From positions 186,001 to 250,000 of the forward strand of contig NZ_WNDO01000003.1 in the NCBI RefSeq assembly GCF_009912395.1: a DNA stretch of 64,000 nucleotides. Direction: 5' to 3'. Shown one piece after another: positions 42,927 through 51,557 of this stretch. The position numbers and the translations under genes were made by a program. How positions within the stretch are numbered: the first letter of the stretch is position 1; every line of letters begins with the position of its first letter. The stretch comes from Luteibacter sp. (GTDB taxonomy: Bacteria; Pseudomonadota; Gammaproteobacteria; Xanthomonadales; Rhodanobacteraceae). Below the pieces are notes generated by a model, which saw only the letters and a program-made list of their open reading frames with translations, searched no databases and had not been told where the DNA came from.

Positions 42927-43649
42927 ATGTCCCGCTCCGAACGACTTCTCGACCTGCTGCAACGCCTGCGTCGCCGCAGGCGCCCCGTGAGTGCCCAGGT
43001 CCTGGCCGACGAGCTGGGCATCAGCCTGCGGACGCTCTATCGGGATATCGCCAGCCTCCAGGCCCAGGGGGCGCCCATCGAAGGCGAGGCCGGCATCGGC
43101 TACGTCCTCCGTCCCGGCTTCATGCTGCCCCCGCTGATGTTCGGCTCCGCCGAGCTCGATGCGCTGGTGCTGGGTATGCGCCTTGTCCTGGAACGGGGCG
43201 ATCGCGACCTGGCACAGGGCGCGGCGAACACGCTGGCGAAGATCGCAGCGGTGCTGCCACCGGATTTGCGGCGGGAACTGGAAGACTCGGCCTTGCTGAT
43301 CGGCAGCGGGCCCCGACCACCCGGCAACACGATCGACGCTCGTCTCCTCCGCGACGCGCTACGCCTCGAACAGAAGCTCGACATCGTCTACCTGGATCCG
43401 CACGGCAGGCGTACGAGGCGCACGGTCTGGCCCTTCGCCATCGCCCACTTCGAGCAATCGCACATCCTGATGTGCTGGTGCGAATGGCGGGGGGATTTCC
43501 GGAACTTCCGCACCGATCGCATCCAATCGGTGACGCTGCTGCCGAACCGCTATCCGACACGCAAACGAGCCTTGCTCAAGCAGTGGCGGCAGACGGAGGA
43601 CGTGATCGGCAAAACGATCCTGTCAGAAACTGACATCGACTGGACCTAG
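42927..43649 (+). CDS. WYL-domain transcriptional regulator (YafY type)
   Basis: A 240-residue regulator: N-terminal HTH (SRSERLLDLLQRLRRRRRPVSAQVLADELGISLRTLYRDIASLQAQGAPI), a C-terminal WYL-type ligand domain (LDIVYLDPHGRRTRRTVWPFAIAHF) and an EDVIGKTILSETD tail. YafY-like proteins respond to nucleotides or stress signals. The same pair with a VOC gene is common and is likely independent of the peptide locus. Start 42927 follows the P450 stop by 45 bp. Confidence 0.88.
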   Translation: MSRSERLLDLLQRLRRRRRPVSAQVLADELGISLRTLYRDIASLQAQGAPIEGEAGIGYVLRPGFMLPPLMFGSAELDALVLGMRLVLERGDRDLAQGAANTLAKIAAVLPPDLRRELEDSALLIGSGPRPPGNTIDARLLRDALRLEQKLDIVYLDPHGRRTRRTVWPFAIAHFEQSHILMCWCEWRGDFRNFRTDRIQSVTLLPNRYPTRKRALLKQWRQTEDVIGKTILSETDIDWT

Positions 43650-43681
43650 GGTAAGGGCTCCCTCCCCTCCGGGTTGTCCCC

Positions 43682-44050
43682 ATGAAGTTCGCCTCCATCC
43701 GTCTCGCCACCCGCCAATTCGAAGACCTCGTCCGGTTCTACCAGGCCCTGTCGACCATCGAACCCACCCGCCTCGCCGAAGGTTTCGCCGAAATCCGATT
43801 CGACGGCGCGACGCTGGCGATCAGCGACGAGTACCTGATCCGACTTCACAACAACGGACTGGCCGTCGCGGCCAGCAATCGCTCGGCCATCCTGGAATTC
43901 GAGGTGGACGACGTCGCGGCGGTGCTGTCCCGTATCGATGGTTCGGCCGTCGCGATGCCTGTCACGGTCATGCCCTGGGGGAACACATCGCTGATCTTGC
44001 GTGATCCCGACGGGAATCTGGTCAACGTCTTTTCAAAACCGTCGCGATGA
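43682..44050 (+). CDS. VOC-family (glyoxalase-like) protein
   Basis: A 122-residue single vicinal-oxygen-chelate domain: MKFASIRLATRQFEDLVRFYQALSTIEPTRLAEGFAEIRFDGATLAI at the start, AILEFEVDDVAAVLSRI, and MPWGNTSLILRDPDGNLVNVF at the end. It may act as a dioxygenase, lyase or binding protein; no substrate can be assigned. It is 32 bp after the WYL gene, a common pair. A REP element follows 4 bp after its stop. Confidence 0.85.
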   Translation: MKFASIRLATRQFEDLVRFYQALSTIEPTRLAEGFAEIRFDGATLAISDEYLIRLHNNGLAVAASNRSAILEFEVDDVAAVLSRIDGSAVAMPVTVMPWGNTSLILRDPDGNLVNVFSKPSR

Positions 44051-44054
44051 CACC

Positions 44055-44100
44055 TGTAGGAGCGCGCTTGCGCGCGATCGCGCGCAAGCGCGCTCCTACA
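44055..44100. repeat. REP palindrome (GTAG type)
   Basis: A 46-bp perfect palindrome TGTAGGAGCGCGCTTGCGCGCGA and complement. Unlike the copies at 16359 and 20593, it lies just outside the two converging genes: 4 bp after the VOC stop and 3 bp before the lipoprotein stop. Confidence 0.97.
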
Positions 44101-44103
44101 ACA

Positions 44104-45144
44104 TCAACGATGCAGGGGACGGGCCACCGATGACGGCATGCTGCGCACGGTCTCGCCACCCGGAAGCTTCACGATGTCCACGTGATCACCCTTGTTCATC
44201 AAGGCAAATCCGCCGGTATCCGACAAGAGCGGATCGCCCGAACCATCACGCACCTTACTCACCTTGCCACTGACGGTATCGACACGCAGCCACGCCAGGT
44301 GATCGGAATCGATCACCGCGGCGATGAAGATCGTCTTGCCGTCCTCGCTCAATGCGAATGCGTTGTCGACGGAGCTGGGCAGGTCGTAATGCGTGCCCTG
44401 CTCGTCGATGTGCGACAGGTAAATCTTGCGCAGGTTTCCGCTGGGCACGTCCACGGCCGCCAGGGACGTGGTGCCGGTGAGGAAATCGTCCACCACGTCC
44501 ATCACCGTGTAGAGCGTCTTCCCGTCCGGTGACAGTTGCGCGCAGCACTGCCAATCCGACGCCTTGAGGTTACCGATCTGCCCGGTCGGCGTCATGGCGA
44601 CGACCTCGGGCTTCTGTTCCCCAAGATGGATCACGTAGATGCGCTCGTCGGTCCGGGCGATGAAACGATCCGCCTGCGCGGCGTAATTCACGTAGGGCAG
44701 CTTGTCGCCCGCATCGGGCAAGGCGATCTCCGTCACCGCCGCCCCATCACCGAGCACGCCAAGGTGCCCCGGACCGAGCACGACCAGGCAACGCCCGTGA
44801 CTGTCGATCGCCGGCTGCGGCACGCCCGAGGGCTGCTTCGCCTTGGCCGTGATACTGCCCGACCGCAGGTCGTAGAGCAGGTAGTTTTCGTCGTAATCCG
44901 CCCCACACAACCGCGCGCTTTCCCGGCTAACGTCAAAGCGACCGAGATTCGGCAGCCCCGGAAGATCGCGCCCTGCGCTGCCATCGAATGTCTCCAGGCG
45001 CGCCGGCTTGTCGAATTCCAGGCGGACGTACTGGTCGGTGGCGAGGGGTTGGGTGTCGTTACAGGCGGCGATCCCAGCGATCAGCACGGATACGCCGAGC
45101 AGGTAGCCCAGGCGGCGAAGAGGGGTATGACGCAGACTGATCAT
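44104..45144 (-). CDS. Lipoprotein, beta-propeller-like repeats
   Basis: A 346-residue lipoprotein. The start at 45144 has GGAAGGA 8 bp upstream (alternative starts further up are weaker). The signal peptide ends VLIAGIAAC, with a lipobox Cys. The remaining sequence contains repeats like LRSGSITAKAKQ, HLGVLGDGAAVTEIAL, IYVIHLGEQKPEVVAM, TLYTVMDVV and TIFIAAVI, typical of a WD/PQQ-like beta-propeller. The role is unknown. A REP element marks its 3' end. Confidence 0.8.
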   Translation of the reverse strand: MISLRHTPLRRLGYLLGVSVLIAGIAACNDTQPLATDQYVRLEFDKPARLETFDGSAGRDLPGLPNLGRFDVSRESARLCGADYDENYLLYDLRSGSITAKAKQPSGVPQPAIDSHGRCLVVLGPGHLGVLGDGAAVTEIALPDAGDKLPYVNYAAQADRFIARTDERIYVIHLGEQKPEVVAMTPTGQIGNLKASDWQCCAQLSPDGKTLYTVMDVVDDFLTGTTSLAAVDVPSGNLRKIYLSHIDEQGTHYDLPSSVDNAFALSEDGKTIFIAAVIDSDHLAWLRVDTVSGKVSKVRDGSGDPLLSDTGGFALMNKGDHVDIVKLPGGETVRSMPSSVARPLHR

Positions 45145-45270
45145 GATTCCTTCCATCGAAGAGAGGCCGCACGACGCGTCGGATACGAACGTCATCATCC
45201 CTGGGGTTGAATAACCACCACCAGCACGTTCGATCGACGTTGGGCGTGTGGCTGAATAACAGGAAAGGCG

Positions 45271-45304
45271 AAAAAAACGAAGCCCCGCACATGGCGGGGC
45301 TTCG
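45271..45304 (-). terminator. Rho-independent terminator after tRNA-Ser(CGA)
   Basis: On the minus strand: CGAAGCCCCGC, CATGT loop, GCGGGGCTTCG, then TTTTTTT. It lies 15 bp beyond the tRNA 3' end. Confidence 0.92.
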
Positions 45305-45319
45305 CGAACATCTGAATAA

Positions 45320-45409
<90 letters not shown>

Positions 45410-45553
45410 GCAGGGTCGACGGCGGGCTGTGGGGCCTGCCGAGTTGGCAATCATAGTGGGTCTTTCGCGCCGTGACAACAGGCTTTTGTTGCGGCATCCT
45501 GCCCAGGCATTCCCGGGTGTTTTCCGCCCGACTACCCGCATCGCAAGGCCCAC

Positions 45554-46258
45554 ATGATCGAGTTCGGACACGGCACGCACACGGGGCTTCGTCGCCTGCG
45601 CAACGAGGACACCTACTACGCGGACGCCTCCCTGGGGCTGTTCCTGGTGGTGGATGGCATGGGCGGACACCGGCATGGCGAGGTGGCCTCGGCCACGGCG
45701 CGCGATGGCGTGGTGGCCCAGGTCAGCGCAGGACAGTCGCTGGTGGATGCGATCCAGCGGGTCAACGAGGCCCTGATCGCCCGCTCCAGCGGGCTGGCCG
45801 AGTCGCGCCCCATGGGCACGACCATCGCGGCCGTCCGCGTCGTCGGCCGAAGCTACGAGGCGGCCTGGGTGGGCGACAGCCGGATCTATCGGTGGGACGC
45901 CGGACTCGAACGCCTGTCGCACGACCACTCCATCGTCGAGGCGCTGGTCGAGGCCGGCGAGCTGACCGAGGCGCAGGCGCGGGTTCATCCGCAGCGCAGC
46001 GTGCTCACCCAGGCACTGGGTATCACCCTGCCCGACCAGCTGCATATCGGGCTGGCCCGTGGCGAGCTGCAACCGGGTACGCGACTGCTGCTGTGCACCG
46101 ACGGCCTGACCGACGAGGTCACCGATGAACGGCTCGGAGAGATCGTGTCGCGTGGTGACATCGCCGCGCAGGAGTGCGTGGATCAGTTGCTGTTGCAGGC
46201 GCTGTCGGGAAGTGCGCGGGATAACGTCACAGCGATTTTGTTGCGCGCGGCTGTCTGA
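45554..46258 (+). CDS. PP2C-family serine/threonine phosphatase
   Basis: A 234-residue metal-dependent phosphatase. Motifs in order: RNEDTYYAD (residues 17-25), VVDGMGGHRHGEVAS (about 33-47), PMGTTIAAVRV, AWVGDSRIY, LSHDHSIVEALVEAGELTEAQARVHPQRSVLTQALG, CTDGLTDEVTD and SGSARDNVTAILL. In Gram-negative bacteria such enzymes usually partner a Ser/Thr kinase or a type VI system, none of which is visible here. It lies between a tRNA and a DnaA-box repeat array. Confidence 0.93.
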   Translation: MIEFGHGTHTGLRRLRNEDTYYADASLGLFLVVDGMGGHRHGEVASATARDGVVAQVSAGQSLVDAIQRVNEALIARSSGLAESRPMGTTIAAVRVVGRSYEAAWVGDSRIYRWDAGLERLSHDHSIVEALVEAGELTEAQARVHPQRSVLTQALGITLPDQLHIGLARGELQPGTRLLLCTDGLTDEVTDERLGEIVSRGDIAAQECVDQLLLQALSGSARDNVTAILLRAAV

Positions 46259-46277
46259 TGACATCGCTGGTCATGTG

Positions 46278-46692
46278 TTGACCAGCGCAAGGCAACACGT
46301 TGACGCATAAGTGTGGATTGGGGTTATCCACATGGTTATGCAGGGGGTTTCCACATTCTGTGTGGATAACGCGCTTCGATGTTGCGGGGATCGCGAGCTC
46401 GCTCCTACAGAGGCGGTGACGACCTGGTCAGGGAGTGAGCAGCGCAATGCAACGTGTTGATGGGGAAGCGTGCTTTCAGGTTATCCACATGCTTATGCAG
46501 GGGGTATCCACATTTCGTGTGGATAACGCTTCGGTGTGGCGGGGGTCGCGAGCAAGCTCGCTCCTACAGCGGTAGCGGCATGTGGTCAGGGATTGAGCAG
46601 CGCAACGCAAGGTGTTGATGGGGAAGCGCGCTTTGCGGTTATCCACATGCTTATGCAGTGCGTATCCACATTCCGTGTGGATAAACGCGTGC
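46278..46692. repeat. Tandem repeat array, about 2.6 units of 157-158 bp
   Basis: Three direct units begin near 46278 (GACCAGCGCAAGGCAACACG), 46434 (GAGTGAGCAGCGCAATGCAA) and 46593 (GATTGAGCAGCGCAACGCAA), each with two inverted TTATCCACA sites 37 bp apart, TTATGCAG, and in the first two a GCGAG..CTCGCTCCTACAG half-REP. Units share most positions over their length, and the third is cut short at the dnaQ stop. No coding sequence is supported. Confidence 0.9.
46324..46684. promoter_or_regulatory. Six perfect DnaA boxes in three inverted pairs
   Basis: TTATCCACA occurs on the plus strand at 46324, 46481 and 46639 and on the minus strand at 46361-46369, 46518-46526 and 46676-46684. Each plus box is followed by its inverted partner with starts 37 bp apart. 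Two extra near-perfect GTATCCACA boxes (46504, 46662) form short hairpins with the minus boxes. This is the R1-type DnaA consensus. It does not look like oriC: there is no AT-rich tract and no dnaA or dnaN here. Confidence 0.8.
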
Positions 46693-47415
46693 TCAGTGGA
46701 CGGTGTCGGATTCGAGCTTGCGCCAGATGCTCTGGCCGCCGGCGGCCTTGTCGAGCGCGTCGAGGCGTCGCGTGTGCAGCGATTCTTCTTCGTCGGTCGC
46801 ACGCAGCACGATGGGGCGTCGCGTAATCACGATGTCGTCGAACGCGGCTTTCGATCCATTCTCCGCATTGGCGTCGAAGACGAAATCGAGACCGACCTGG
46901 CCCGAGGTCATCGCGACGTAGACGTCGGCCAGCAACTGGGCGTCGAGCAGACCGCCGTGGAGGTCGCGGTGCGTGTTGTCGACGCCGAGGCGCTTGCAGA
47001 GCGCGTCGAGGCTGTTGCGCTGGCCGGGGTACATCGTGCGCGCCATCGCCAGGGTGTCGAGCACCGTGGCGTGGTCGGCGATCTGTCCGTATTGCGAGCC
47101 CGCGCGACGCAGTTCGGCGTTGAGGAAGCCCACGTCGAACGCCGCGTTGTGGATGATCAGCTCCGCGCCGCGAATGAAGTTGAGGAATTCTTCGACCTTC
47201 TCTCGAAACAGCGGCTTGTCGACGAGGTCTTCGTCCTTGATGCCGGTAACCTTGCTGGCCTCTTCGTCGATCGCGCGCTCGGGGTTGAGGTAGGTATGGA
47301 AGTTGTTGCCCGTCGGACGACGGCCGACCATCTCCACCGCGCCGATTTCGACGAGGCGATGACCTAGCTGCACTTCCAGGCCCGTGGTTTCGGTATCGAG
47401 TACGACCTGCCTCAT
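46693..47415 (-). CDS. dnaQ: DNA polymerase III subunit epsilon (3'-5' proofreading exonuclease)
   Basis: Proofreading subunit of the replicase. The start at 47415 ([20 protein letters not shown]) overlaps the rnhA stop (ATGA), giving 240 residues. ExoI VLDTETTG with Asp7 and Glu9, Exo[13 protein letters not shown], and Exo[22 protein letters not shown] with catalytic His and Asp are seen. The open frame runs upstream 89 codons, overlapping rnhA, and is not coding. It ends exactly at the DnaA-box repeat array. Confidence 0.97.
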   Translation of the reverse strand: MRQVVLDTETTGLEVQLGHRLVEIGAVEMVGRRPTGNNFHTYLNPERAIDEEASKVTGIKDEDLVDKPLFREKVEEFLNFIRGAELIIHNAAFDVGFLNAELRRAGSQYGQIADHATVLDTLAMARTMYPGQRNSLDALCKRLGVDNTHRDLHGGLLDAQLLADVYVAMTSGQVGLDFVFDANAENGSKAAFDDIVITRRPIVLRATDEEESLHTRRLDALDKAAGGQSIWRKLESDTVH

Positions 47416-47867
47416 GCCACCTTGCCCTTCGTCTTGTAGATGATCGCCTGGTCGCGTGCCGCGACGTCCACGCGCTCGTTCTCCACGTGGCCGTTGTGGC
47501 CCTTCACCCATTCCCAGGTCACCGAATGGACGTTGGCCGCCGTGTCGAGGCGGATCCAGAGGTCCTGGTTCTTCACCGGCTTCTTGTCGGCGGTCTTCCA
47601 GCCGTTGCGGCGCCACTTGGGCACCCATTCCTGCACGCCCTGCATGACGTACTTGGAGTCGGTCATGAGGTGGACCTTGCATGGGCGGGTCAGGGCCTCG
47701 AGGGCCGAGATCGCGCCCATCATCTCCATGCGGTTGTTCGTGGTGTCGGCTTCGCCGCCGGAAAGCATCTTTTCGATGCCCTTGGCCCGCAGCAGGGCGG
47801 CCCAGCCACCCGGGCCGGGATTGCCGAGGCAGGCGCCGTCGGTGAAGACTTCAACGGTATCGGTCAT
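47412..47867 (-). CDS. rnhA: Ribonuclease HI
   Basis: Cleaves the RNA strand in RNA-DNA hybrids. The start at 47867 ([22 protein letters not shown]) gives 151 residues. The DEDD catalytic residues are visible: Asp10 in FTDGAC, Glu in NRMEMMGAI, Asp in [12 protein letters not shown], and Asp in [12 protein letters not shown]. It overlaps dnaQ by four bases and follows the methyltransferase gene by 4 bp. The methyltransferase-rnhA-dnaQ order is the same as around yafS in E. coli. Confidence 0.97.
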   Translation of the reverse strand: MTDTVEVFTDGACLGNPGPGGWAALLRAKGIEKMLSGGEADTTNNRMEMMGAISALEALTRPCKVHLMTDSKYVMQGVQEWVPKWRRNGWKTADKKPVKNQDLWIRLDTAANVHSVTWEWVKGHNGHVENERVDVAARDQAIIYKTKGKVA

Positions 47868-47871
47868 GTGG

Positions 47872-48567
47872 TCAACTGAGGTTCTGTCGGGCATTGCGGC
47901 GGGCGCCGGAGGCGAAGGTACCGGACATCGGTGCCGGCACCGCCACCGGACGGGGGCGCAAGGGTAACGCCGTCGGCCTTTTTTTGCGCGCCAGCAGTAG
48001 ATAGCCGCCGCCCAGCACCGTCTCGGCGAACGGCGAGCCGCTCGCGCGGGGCCAGGGACTGCCCAGGCGCCGAGGCATGCTCAGCTCGAAATCGTCGCGG
48101 ACCAGGCGCTGACTCCACCACCACGGCCAGGTCAGGCGCGGCCGGGGGCCGCGGCTGCTGTGCCGGGCGACCCAGGGCGACCACAGGCCGACGGGGTGAA
48201 TGCCGGTGATGGCCAGCATGCCGCCGGGGGCCAGGATCCGGATGGCCTCGTCCAGGAGGTTGTCCTGGCGGGAGGTGGTTTCCAGGGCATGGCGCAGCAG
48301 CACTACCCCGAAGGCGTCGTCCACGAACGGCAGGCGCTCCAGGCCGCTGGCCTTCACGTCCCCACCCAGGGCCGCACCGGCCACCCGGACCGTGGCCCAG
48401 TGGCCCAGCAGGGGGATGGCCGGCGCCGGGGCCTGGAGGGCCGCCGTGAGGTGCAGGCCATGCTCGCCGGTGCAGCGGGTCAGCAGGGGGCCGAGCACGC
48501 GAGCCTCATCGGCCAGCAGCTTGCCGATCTGGGGCGAATCGTAGATGTCGGAGGCTGGATGCGGCAT
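47872..48567 (-). CDS. Class I SAM-dependent methyltransferase (YafS-like)
   Basis: A 231-residue protein with a methyltransferase-11-like fold: [58 protein letters not shown]. The glycine-rich SAM loop is weak here, as in E. coli YafS. It is the first gene of the methyltransferase-rnhA-dnaQ run and is divergent from gloB. Substrate unknown. A stretch of 154 bp to gloB holds no further gene and is presumably the divergent promoter region. Confidence 0.8.
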   Translation of the reverse strand: MPHPASDIYDSPQIGKLLADEARVLGPLLTRCTGEHGLHLTAALQAPAPAIPLLGHWATVRVAGAALGGDVKASGLERLPFVDDAFGVVLLRHALETTSRQDNLLDEAIRILAPGGMLAITGIHPVGLWSPWVARHSSRGPRPRLTWPWWWSQRLVRDDFELSMPRRLGSPWPRASGSPFAETVLGGGYLLLARKKRPTALPLRPRPVAVPAPMSGTFASGARRNARQNLS

Positions 48568-48721
48568 GAGACCTGAGTGTAGTGAGGTTGAACGGCTCCC
48601 GCACCGTTAACGCACAACTAACGAGTACGGTATACCGCGCTGATATAGTCCGGCTCCCCCGCCCCTCCAGGCGGCCATTTCTTGGGTGTTCGCGCCCTAT
48701 CGACGTAACGGAGCCGGCCCG

Positions 48722-49489
48722 ATGCATTGGGTACCCGTCGCGGCCTTGAGCGACAACTACATCTGGCTGGTCGCCGACGACGCAGGCAATGCCTTCGTCG
48801 TGGATCCCGGTGAAGCCGCCCCCGTGGAAGCCGCGCTCGCCGAGCGTGGCTGGGAGCTGCGTGCGATCCTGCTCACGCACCACCACAACGACCATGTCGG
48901 TGGCGTCTCCGATCTCGTGGCTCGCCACGACGTCGAGGTCTACGCCACCGCCGATCCGCGCATCCAGCCGAAGAACCACTTCGTCGAAGACGGTGACACC
49001 ATCACCCTCGCGTCGCCGAAGGCCACTTTCAAGGTCATCGCCGTCCCCGGGCACACAAGTTCGCATGTGGCCTACTTCGGCGAGGGCTTCCTGTTCTGCG
49101 GCGACACCTTGTTCAGCGTCGGCTGCGGCCGCCTCTTCGAGGGCACGCCGGAGCAGATGCTCGCCTCCCTTGATCGCTTCGCCGACCTGCCTCCCGAGAC
49201 GCTGGTCTGCTGCGCCCACGAGTACACCGCGGCCAACATCCGATTCGCGCTCAGCGTGGACCCGGACAACGGCCCCTTGCGCCTCCGTCGTGACGAGGTG
49301 GCGCGCTTGCGCGAGGAGGGCCGCCCCAGCGTGCCCAGCCAACTCGCCAACGAGTACGCCACCAACCCCTTCCTCCGTGTCGACAGCGAGGCCATCGCCC
49401 GCTGGGTCGAAACGCAAGGCAAGGAAAACGCCACGCGGGTGGAGCGCTTCGCCGCGCTCCGCCAGGCCAAGGACACCTTCAAAGCATGA
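48722..49489 (+). CDS. gloB: Hydroxyacylglutathione hydrolase (glyoxalase II)
   Basis: Hydrolyses S-D-lactoylglutathione in methylglyoxal detoxification. The start at 48722 (MHWVPVAALSDNYIWLVAD) gives 255 residues; the frame is open 36 bp further up. The binuclear metal site is THHHNDHVGG near residues 52-61, with later ligands in GHTSSHVAYF, LFCGDTLF and CAHEYT. C-terminal residues match GloB (about 255). It overlaps mltD by four bases (ATGA). Confidence 0.96.
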   Translation: MHWVPVAALSDNYIWLVADDAGNAFVVDPGEAAPVEAALAERGWELRAILLTHHHNDHVGGVSDLVARHDVEVYATADPRIQPKNHFVEDGDTITLASPKATFKVIAVPGHTSSHVAYFGEGFLFCGDTLFSVGCGRLFEGTPEQMLASLDRFADLPPETLVCCAHEYTAANIRFALSVDPDNGPLRLRRDEVARLREEGRPSVPSQLANEYATNPFLRVDSEAIARWVETQGKENATRVERFAALRQAKDTFKA

Positions 49490-50757
49490 TCGCTCTCACC
49501 CGGCGGCTGTTACCCACCCTCATTCCGCTCGTGCTGACCGCCTGCGCGGCCACGCCGTCGCGCCCGGTCGCCCCGCCGCCCGCCCCTGCCCCCGTGCAGC
49601 CGGTGCAGGACGTGACCATCGTGCCGAAGATGATCCGCCCGCCCGCACCGGCTGATTTTTGGTCGAACATGCGCGACAGCTTTGGCATGCAGGGCTGCTC
49701 GGCCGATCCGCAGGTGACGGCCTGGGCGCGCACCTATACGCAGCGCCCCAATCGCTTCGAACAGCAGATCAACGAAGTGCTGCCGCTGATCATCTACGCA
49801 CACAAGTCGGCGATGCAGCATGGCGTGGCGGGTGAGTTCGCGCTACTGCCATGGGTGGAAAGCCAGTACCGCCATGTGCCCGGCAAGAAGAATCGCCCCG
49901 CCGGCATGTGGCAGATCATGCCCGAGACCGCGCGCACGCTCGGACTGCGCGTGGACAAGAATTACGACGAGCGCCTCGACATCACCAAGTCCACGGAGTC
50001 GGTGATGTCCATGATGCGTCGTTACTACGACGACCTCGGCGATTGGCGCCTGGTCGACGTGGCTTATAACGCGGGTGAGTTCGGCCTCAAGAAGACCATC
50101 GACAAGCACGGCGGCCCGTCGGACGACGACGGCTTGCCCGATGTGCCGATGAAGGCGAATACCAAGGAACACCTGGTCAAGCTGATGGCCATCGCGTGCA
50201 TCGTGCGCAATCCGGAACGCTTCAATGTCCGCTTGCCTCGCCAGGACGGCGACGAGGCGCTCCAGGTGGTGCAGGTGTCGAATCCGCAGTCGCTGGCCCA
50301 GGCGGCGAAGCAGTCCGGCCTGTCGATGGACGACTTCCGTGGTTTCAATCCGGCCTATCGCACGAACAAGGGCACGGTGTACTCCACCCTTCTGCTGCCG
50401 AAGACAGCCGCCGACCAGTACAAGCTCGGCCCGGTCGATCCGGTGGCCGATGTGGCGGATACCGCATCCCCCGCCGACGATGTGGAAGACGCACCGGCGA
50501 AGTCCACCAAGCATGGTAAGGCTGCGCGCTCGTCAAAGAACGCGAAAGCCGTGGCGAAGGTGACGAAGAAGCCCGCCGGCAAGGCAAGCAAGGCGGAAGC
50601 CCCGCAGCTGGCGATCCACAAGGTCAACAACGGCGAATCGCTGTGGTCGATCGCGCGCCAGCACCAGGTAAGCGTCGATGAGCTGGTGAAGTGGAACGAC
50701 CTGCCGTCGAAGGCTGTGAAGCCGGGCCAGGTGTTGAAGCTCACCGCTTCACGGTAA
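49486..50757 (+). CDS. mltD: Membrane-bound lytic murein transglycosylase D
   Basis: A lipoprotein that cleaves peptidoglycan, with SLT and LysM domains. The 423-residue chain has a signal peptide with lipobox LTAC (Cys near residue 20), an SLT domain with catalytic Glu125 in LPWVESQYRHVPGKKNRPAGMWQIMP, and a lysine/alanine-rich linker. It ends in one C-terminal LysM domain (IHKVNNGESLWSIARQHQVSVDELVKWNDL), with an earlier partial LysM-like stretch. The gloB-mltD pair is conserved. Confidence 0.94.
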   Translation: MIALTRRLLPTLIPLVLTACAATPSRPVAPPPAPAPVQPVQDVTIVPKMIRPPAPADFWSNMRDSFGMQGCSADPQVTAWARTYTQRPNRFEQQINEVLPLIIYAHKSAMQHGVAGEFALLPWVESQYRHVPGKKNRPAGMWQIMPETARTLGLRVDKNYDERLDITKSTESVMSMMRRYYDDLGDWRLVDVAYNAGEFGLKKTIDKHGGPSDDDGLPDVPMKANTKEHLVKLMAIACIVRNPERFNVRLPRQDGDEALQVVQVSNPQSLAQAAKQSGLSMDDFRGFNPAYRTNKGTVYSTLLLPKTAADQYKLGPVDPVADVADTASPADDVEDAPAKSTKHGKAARSSKNAKAVAKVTKKPAGKASKAEAPQLAIHKVNNGESLWSIARQHQVSVDELVKWNDLPSKAVKPGQVLKLTASR

Positions 50758-50789
50758 TGTCGTAGCCGACGTGTCGCGCTGTCGGTGAA

Positions 50790-51530
50790 CCGAACCCCGC
50801 CTACCGTCGTTCCAGCGAACGCTGGAACCCAGCGCGAGGCAATCGGTTGTCGCCTCGCAGCCTCCTACGTAAAGGCCGATGCAGCGCTCTCGCGGTACTG
50901 GCGAACTGGGGCGCTGGGTTCCTGTTTTCACAGGAACGACGTGAGGTGATGTGTCGTTCTAGCGAACGCTGGAACCCAGCGCGAGGCGAGCGGTTGTCGC
51001 ATCGAGGTCTCCTACGTAAAGCCGATGCAGCGCCCTCGCCGTGCTGGTGAACCGGGGCGCTAGGTTCCTGTTTTCACAGGAACGACGTGAGGTAATGCGT
51101 CGTTCCAGCGAACGCTGGAACCCAGCGCGGGGCGATCGGTTATCGCTACGCAGCTTCCTACGTAAAGCCGATGCAGCGCCCTCGCCGTGCTGGTGAACCG
51201 GGGCGCTAGGTTCCTGTTTTCACAGGAACGACGTGAGGTAATGCGTCGTTCCAGCGAACGCTGGAACCCAGCGCGAGGCGATCGGTTGTCGCGTCGCGGC
51301 TTCCTACGTAAAGCCGATGCAGCGCCCTCACCGTGCTGGCGAACCGGGGCGCTGGGTTCCTGTTTTCACAGGAACGACGTGAGGTGATGTGTCGTTCCAG
51401 CGAACGCTGGAACCCAGCGCGAGGCGATCGGTTATCGCGTCGCGGCCTCCTACGTAAAGGCCGATGCAGCACCCTCGCCGAGCTGGCGAACCGAGGCGCT
51501 GGGTTCCTGTTTTCACAGGAACGACGAGCT
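50790..51530. repeat. Five-unit tandem array, period about 146 bp, between mltD and fabV
   Basis: Copies of GCGAACGCTGG begin at about 50815, 50962, 51108, 51254 and 51400, steps of 147, 146, 146 and 146. Each unit has two inverted repeats: CCAGCGAACGCTGG and TTCCTGTTTTCACAGGAA. Units differ by a few bases (for example C/T at cgttC/Tcagc; cgaGG or GGC). Open frames across the array repeat the same peptide (FSQERREVM) and are not taken as genes. Confidence 0.93.
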
Positions 51531-51557
51531 GGGGGGCCAGCTCGTCGCGCTACTCCT

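Noticed and set aside
46386-46412. Full REP element
   Set aside because: Only half-sites GCGAGCTCGCTCCTACAG occur inside the DnaA-box units, without a complete palindrome.
46278-46692. Chromosomal replication origin
   Set aside because: DnaA boxes are strong, but no AT-rich unwinding tract and no dnaA, dnaN or gyrB nearby; unit-repeat layout is more like a DnaA-binding reservoir.
50847-51516. Several 60-70 codon frames repeating FSQERREVM-like peptides
   Set aside because: They follow the 146-bp repeat and reflect repeat DNA in one frame, with no conserved start or protein features.
50790-51530. CRISPR array
   Set aside because: Whole 146-bp unit is repeated, with no unique spacers between short repeats, and no cas genes nearby.
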